Of a DNA stretch of 64,000 bases, positions 59,416 through 64,000 are shown in pieces. The stretch comes from Thermothielavioides terrestris NRRL 8126 (taxonomy: Eukaryota > Ascomycota > Sordariomycetes > Sordariales > Chaetomiaceae), in assembly GCF_000226115.1 (NCBI RefSeq), contig NC_016457.1, forward strand, positions 4,464,001 through 4,528,000, written 5' to 3'. Position 1 is the first letter of the stretch. Each line of letters opens with the position of its first letter. The position numbers and the translations under genes were made by a program. The notes beneath the pieces are model-generated. The model was not told the origin of the DNA and did no database searches. It worked only from the letters and a program-made list of their open reading frames with translations.

Positions 59416-59886
59416 CTGGGGTCGTCCTTAAAGAGGTCCCGCCAAGACTAATTTCCGGCCCCTGTCAACGCCACCCCCCTACCACAACTCGAAGTACTAT
59501 AGCAGTACCGGCAGGGGGTCTTCGCGTATATTCTAGGGTGTAGCGCGCTTAAAGGTGGGTAGCAGCGCGCTTACCGCTACTGGCTAGCTACGGGTTATCG
59601 CTATGTCTACGCTATATTAGTTAAGTCTACGTGGTAGGTAATATAACCTACCTTAGAACTGCCGCCATCTTGCTATATAAGAACAGGTTATATATAGAGG
59701 CTATAGCTAGGCTAGGGAAGTATAAGACTATATTTGACTTAGGTAAAGCCTAGCTAGCTACTAGGTAGCGGTAGAAATATATTAAAATAAAAAAATTGAA
59801 CTTAAATATCCTACTTACTATTAACTTTACTCTTATCTTTATCTTTACTACCCTTTTTGCCTAGAATTTCCCTATACTATACTAAT
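59416..59886 (+). repeat. Copy 2 of the 470-bp repeat; probable MULE terminus
   Basis: Direct repeat of 52417-52886 (GGGGTCGTCCTTAAAGAGG onward). It separates the clean gene island from the accessory ORF and transposase, so it may be the long terminal region of a Mutator-like element whose other end lies beyond 64000. An inverted partner is needed to prove this and is not in the window. Confidence 0.55.
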
Positions 59887-59900
59887 TAGCTACTAGCTAG

Positions 59901-61470
59901 CTATAAAGCAAAGGTATAGTATACTTATAATATTCTTCTCAATATTTATAAGGTACTTATATATCTAGTATAGGGCTTTAGTATACCGCTTAGCCTCCTC
60001 TAAGGCATCTCGAGCTAGCTAAGCTAACTCTTTAGCGATAGTAGCTAGCTACTTAGTAGCTATAGCCTAGCGCTCCGCCGCTAGAGCGACTCTCTCCTTA
60101 ATGCTTTGCTAGGGCTAGGCCCTAGCGAGCAAGAGGTGAGCTATAGAGGTGGCGAGAGCGCTAGGCGTAGGTATACTAGCGCTAGCTAGGGGCAGGGTAG
60201 CGGCGGTCTCCTTACGTATTATACCTTTTAGTGCTAGTTAGTTGGATACAAATATAAGGTAGCTATAGTGCTATATAGCTTATAAATAGTTGTAACTAAA
60301 CGTCTACTCTACGCTTTAAGGTCGGTGGGCAGGGGCTTGTCCTTATCGACTTTAAAGACTTGCTTATACTACTTAACAACCTTTGGCTAAATTATAGTAG
60401 GCAGCTACTAGTAGCTCGTTAACACTGGACTAACAGTCGTTTATCAGTTAATGTTACTTATAAAAATATAGGACTTAGTATAGCCCTACTTAGTGTACTC
60501 CTAGTATATATTACCTAGATCTATATACTAGTTAGCGAATATAAATCTAATATATTAAAAATACAACATTGTACTTACTCTCTTAGAAGTGGCAGGCCTA
60601 TATAACCCTATTGTAGATATATATAACGTAGACTATATATAGTATCGCCTGCACCTTACTATAGTTAAGCTCCTCCTTCTTCTTCTTAGCCTACCTAACG
60701 TTAGCTAGCTACTAACTAGTACCTAAATAGCACTCTTTACTAAAGACTTTGTGCCTAAGGACCTAGCTAGGCGCTTCTAAGGGTTGTTGGATATAACTAG
60801 CTTGGACTTACCTTTGTTAGTAGGGGTAGCAAGGGTGGTAGAGGAGATAGCAGGGGGGGTAGCGGGGGCGGGGGGAGTAGGGGGAGCTAGCTACTTACTA
60901 GTAGTGTTTTTACTGCTAGTGCTAGTAGCGGTGGTGGTAGTGGGTGTAGGGCATATATAGGAGCATTGCTACTACTAGCCAATGGTAGGGGCGGGGGGGG
61001 CAGGGAGAGCTAGCTACTTGCTAGTAGCGTCCTTGCTACTAGTGCTAGTAGCAGTGGTAGTAGTGGGCGTAGAACGTATAGGGCAGGCCTAGAGGCGCTG
61101 CTACTGCTTACTAGGGGCGGTAGGGGGGGCGGCGACTATAGCGGAGGGGGCGGGGGGAGCTAGCTGCTAGCTAGTAGCGCCCTCGTTAGTGGTGGTGGTA
61201 GTGGTAGTAGTAGTAGTAGTGGTAGGCGTAGAGCGCGTAGGGCGGGCCTAGAGGCGCTGCTACTGCTAGTTAGGGGGGGCGGGAGGGTTGGCGGCAAGGG
61301 CTAGGGGGGCGACAAGAGCTAGCTGCTCGCTAGTAGTAGGAGCATCGTTGTTAGTAGTAGCAAAGGGGTTGTTCTCCTTATATAGCTCTATATTGTTGTA
61401 TTTAAAGTTACTATATAACTCAATTAGCTACTACTAATTGTAATACTACTACTACTATTGCAATTTCGAC
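59901..61470 (-). pseudogene. Decayed ORF with Pro/Thr tandem repeats and coiled-coil tail
   Basis: Reading leftward from about 61470, it starts with an Asn/Tyr-rich stretch (KYNNIELYKENNPFATTNN). Next come three to four repeats of about 40-50 residues (QQQRLQARP, then poly-Thr, then ATS.QLAPPAP) at about 61350-60870. A Lys-rich block, a less clear central domain (60750-60250) with CHFQESKYN and KVDKDKPLPTDLKA, and a helical C-terminus (ERVALAAERQAIATKQLA to KNIISILYLCF) follow, ending in TAG at about 59901-59903. One or two frame changes occur near 60310 and 60700. The central part recalls Myb/SANT-like proteins of fungal DNA elements, but I cannot confirm it. It is probably an accessory gene of the adjacent MULE element. 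Confidence 0.5.
60870..61350 (-). repeat. Tandem repeat inside the accessory ORF
   Basis: On the + strand the units are marked by GGGGGAGCTAGCT near 60892, 61006, 61157 and 61316, i.e. spacing of about 115-160 bp, with internal runs of GGTGGTAGT and GTAGTAGTAG. GC content is higher than in the surroundings and CAG-type damage is still visible. It encodes Pro/Ala- and Thr-rich linkers on the - strand. Confidence 0.7.
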
Positions 61471-62290
61471 TAATTTTTCGACTTAACCGACTTACAGAGT
61501 ATATAAAAAGTATAGATTGAAGCTACAATATAGATAATTAGCTTCCTAGTAATAGCGACAATAGAAATAGCTTTAAATCAACTTATACAATGGTAGTGTA
61601 TATAAGTAGGCGGGCGGCAACGGCTATAGCTATAAGGTTAGAAGAAGGAAAGGAAGAAGAAGTAGGCAGAGGGCTCTAGGGCAATAGAAAAAGGTGTAGC
61701 CTACATACCTATATAGTTCTTAAAGAATCAATAGTTTTAATATCAACTATATAGAGTAAACATTGTTCATTTTTTAGAATTATCTAACTACGAAGTATCT
61801 AGACTAGTAGTAGAAAAGTAGCTAGCTAGCACCTCCTCTATACTTATATTCCTTCTTTAGTTTCTCTATAAAGCTAAGCTCGGGGGTTAAAATAAAATTT
61901 CTATTTGTCTACAAATTTATATAGTGTTAAGCCCCCTTTTAGAAACTTCGATCAACTCTATAAAGTTCGTCTAAGGGCTAAGACTTAGACTATTAGTAAC
62001 ACTTGCTATATCTTAGTATTATAGAAACTCCTTTCTAAGTACGCTAATTAGCTAGGAACTAAGCAACTTACTTATAGTCTAGTAGCTAGCTAGCTACTAA
62101 TCCTCTAACTTCTAGCTATTAATAATTACGAAGTTCCTTAAAGTTGGAGGTAGTAATAAAGATATAAGGTAGTATAGTCCAGTGGCTAGCTAGTACTCAA
62201 CTAGAGAACTGTATATTGCTGCTTATTGCTAAGATATAAACAAAGGAATATCTAACCCCTAAACCTATTGCAGATCCTCCTATACCCTGC
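61471..62290. other. Region without a recognised gene
   Basis: AT-rich DNA between the accessory ORF and the transposase C-terminus. It includes GGAAAGGAAGAAGAAG near 61650. I saw no consistent frame; it may hold UTRs or a degraded C-terminal part of the transposase. Confidence 0.35.
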
Positions 62291-64000
62291 TCAATAGTTT
62301 CCTTAAAATATGGTTAAGATCCTTTTAAGAGCTATATTTTACCTATATATTATCCTGGATCCTATATATCGTTGTTTATAGCAACTGTATAAGCTCCTAG
62401 ACCTATAGGAATAGGTACTGTATAATAGAGACCTCGTCTAAGCTAGTAAGATCTACTAGTAGTAGAACAGCGCTATAGTATATCCTAAACCCCTTCGCTT
62501 CTAAGATATTGACTAGCTATTAGAAGTGCTTTAGCTACAACGAGTTTGTTAACAAGTGATAATACTAGATATACGAGCAGAGGAGTAACTAGCTCCTAAA
62601 CCATTTACACCTATAGCGAAGGATACTAACTAGCTCTAGAATTGGCATATTCTACAAGAGCTAAGCCACTTGATCTACCTAGTTGACTACATTATAATAG
62701 TCTAGGTTATAGCGTTTGTCTAGAGTAGCCTACCTAAGTGTAGAGACCTTAGCAGCAATGTCGGCAGTACCCTAGGTACTTAGTTGTAGTAGCTAGACAG
62801 CTACTATACTACTCCGCCACTGCCTATTATTGTACTATAGACTAGGGAACTAGTCTAGTATAAAAACGCTATTGAAATTGAAAGGTACATTGGTATTAAA
62901 CCGCTTATATACTATCGACAGCTTATATACGATCAGTGCTTGAGCCCGCTTAGGCAGCCTATTGAAGCCCTAGCCGTTAAACCGCTCTATATATATAGCT
63001 AGAAGTATATAATTAAGACTCTTGAACTTAGCTTAGATTACTTTGTTTCAGTAGTCTTATATACAATAATCAAGGTAGATAATTAAACTAGTAAAAGGGA
63101 AGGTGCTAAGCATCTGCTACTTTAGTATAGGCTTAGAGTTCTTAACCTTCGAATACTATCTTTTGACCACATTTGTTGTAGTAACCTAGTAGAGCAAGGG
63201 GATCAGGTCTTACACCTAATACGCCTATAGCCAAGTGTTGTTTAGCCAGTTGTTCTTCAAATACTGCTTAAGTCTATCAATGTTAGTATAAGCAATAGCA
63301 GCTTCAACAGACTCTATATAGCCTTTTTCTAAACGATAGCTTAGAAGAGCGGCTCCTATATAGCTAAGGTACTCTTTGTTAGTACCAATCTAACGCTTTA
63401 AAGTCTCCTAGCAATGCTTTATATAAAGGAGATGTTATATATATAGGAGGCTACGCTTATCGTAGCCAAATGCCACCTAGACAGCAAGTTGTTAGGCTAT
63501 AGAGTCGTTGGTAATTATATATTTTAGGGGCTAGCCCCTATCAACTACTCCCCTATACTATTCTAGTAGTACGCCTAGGTATACTACAATGCTATTAGCG
63601 GTCTACCTCTCTATAAAGAAGTAAATAGAAAGGAGCTAGTAGCTATTAAAGTCCTAAACTATAATTATAAACAGGTGCCAACCCCTACGTACAGTCTTAT
63701 AAGTAGTATTCATAATTGCTAGTTGGCTATACTTCTTTAGTATATCCAATAGGTCTCTATATACGAAGACCAATATAAAGGAGTTCTCGCCAAGGATAGT
63801 CAGCGCCTTATACTTATATCGGTCGCTATAGAATAGTAGCTAGGCAACGGCTTCTATAAATTCTAGCTCCCTAAAGACTTTGCGGGACTATGCCTTATAA
63901 TCATTGCGTTTATAGAGCTTAAGAGACCTATATAGGTTACTAATCTCCTAGGTTATAATGTACTAGCCGCCTATATAGTAAAGACGTACCCTAGCCTTAG
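62291..64000 (-). pseudogene. MULE (Mutator-like) transposase, partial and RIP-inactivated
   Basis: Read leftward from the window edge. TILGENSFILVFVY at about 63815-63770 fits the strand before the first catalytic Asp. M-N-T-T-Y-K-T at 63713-63693 corresponds to the MULE D-x-T-Y-K-T motif with Asp changed to Asn. GWHLFI follows, and YIITNDSIAQQLAV near 63520-63480 matches the second Asp region with Asp kept. Far downstream C-K-W-F-R-S-x-L-L-L-C-S-Y at 62609-62568 has the spacing of a SWIM zinc finger with His as Tyr. Domain order (DDE core, then SWIM) is that of MULE transposases. The N-terminus lies outside the window. Confidence 0.7.

Larger units (their letters stand above)
1..64000. other. 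RIP-mutated transposon block
   Basis: Base composition and codon decay run almost unbroken through the window. TAG, CTA and TATA-type words dominate, while CAG, CTG and TGG are scarce. In nearly every recognisable protein the in-frame stops are TAG or TAA where Gln or Trp is expected. Asp becomes Asn (for example YIDD to YINN in Gypsy-3) and zinc-ligand His becomes Tyr. This is the expected result of fungal RIP (C-to-T at CpA on duplicated DNA). Stretches that escaped it are about 50985-51310, 51946-52226, 55000-55200 and 58136-59415. The call rests on reading, not on a computed RIP index. Confidence 0.92.

Noticed and set aside
60870..61350. CRISPR-like array
   Set aside because: Units of 115-160 bp are degenerate, GC-rich and continue a protein frame; the context is fungal, so this is a coding minisatellite.

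Overview
The window looks like a transposon-only block of a filamentous ascomycete (Pezizomycotina) genome. Almost all of it is nested, broken retroelements carrying the mark of repeat-induced point mutation (RIP): C-to-T at CpA on both strands. TAG and CTA are extremely common, reading frames are closed almost only by TAG/TAA at former Gln or Trp codons, and catalytic Asp and His codons have become Asn and Tyr. The few clean stretches are short, and one holds an apparently intact three-exon gene.

Layout. 1-1.4 kb: a decayed + strand ORF of unknown origin. 1.7-8.9 kb: a Ty3/Gypsy gag-pol on the - strand (Gypsy-1), with its leader or LTR region up to about 10.2 kb. 10.2-26.0 kb: a full-length fungal LINE (copy A, - strand), split by a complete 10.6-kb Gypsy element (E1) with 248-bp LTRs and a CAAGG target duplication. 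26.0-32.4 kb: another Gypsy element (Gypsy-3, + strand) with a right LTR but no left LTR. 32.4-34.4 kb: 5'-truncated LINE B (+), facing LINE D (-, 35.0-50.9 kb) as a long inverted repeat. LINE D is split by a second copy of the 10.6-kb Gypsy element (E2, 36.1-46.7 kb, 249-bp LTRs, GCTAG target duplication). 50.9-58.1 kb: a mosaic of LINE fragments (H, E, F, G), a little-mutated solo LTR, two copies of a Copia-like terminal repeat, and small clean islands with a GC-rich minisatellite. 58.1-59.4 kb: a clean GC-rich island with the spliced gene. 59.4-64.0 kb: the end of a Mutator-like (MULE) DNA element with a - strand accessory ORF rich in Pro/Thr tandem repeats, and a MULE transposase running off the right edge.

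The most interesting system is the E1/E2 Gypsy family. Beyond one continuous gag-pol frame, both copies carry about 2.8 kb between pol and the 3' LTR. That stretch holds a sense-strand third ORF of about 740 codons (ORF3) and, in the gap between pol and ORF3, an antisense ORF of 177 codons. The antisense protein resembles a winged helix-turn-helix in its C-terminal half. Both extra ORFs can be followed in E1 and E2 at protein level. Also notable are a 98-nt tRNA-like cassette with Pol III A and B boxes between the two LINE ORFs, found in three copies, and the unmutated gene island. All functional statements about the repeats refer to ancestral elements; nearly every copy is inactivated.
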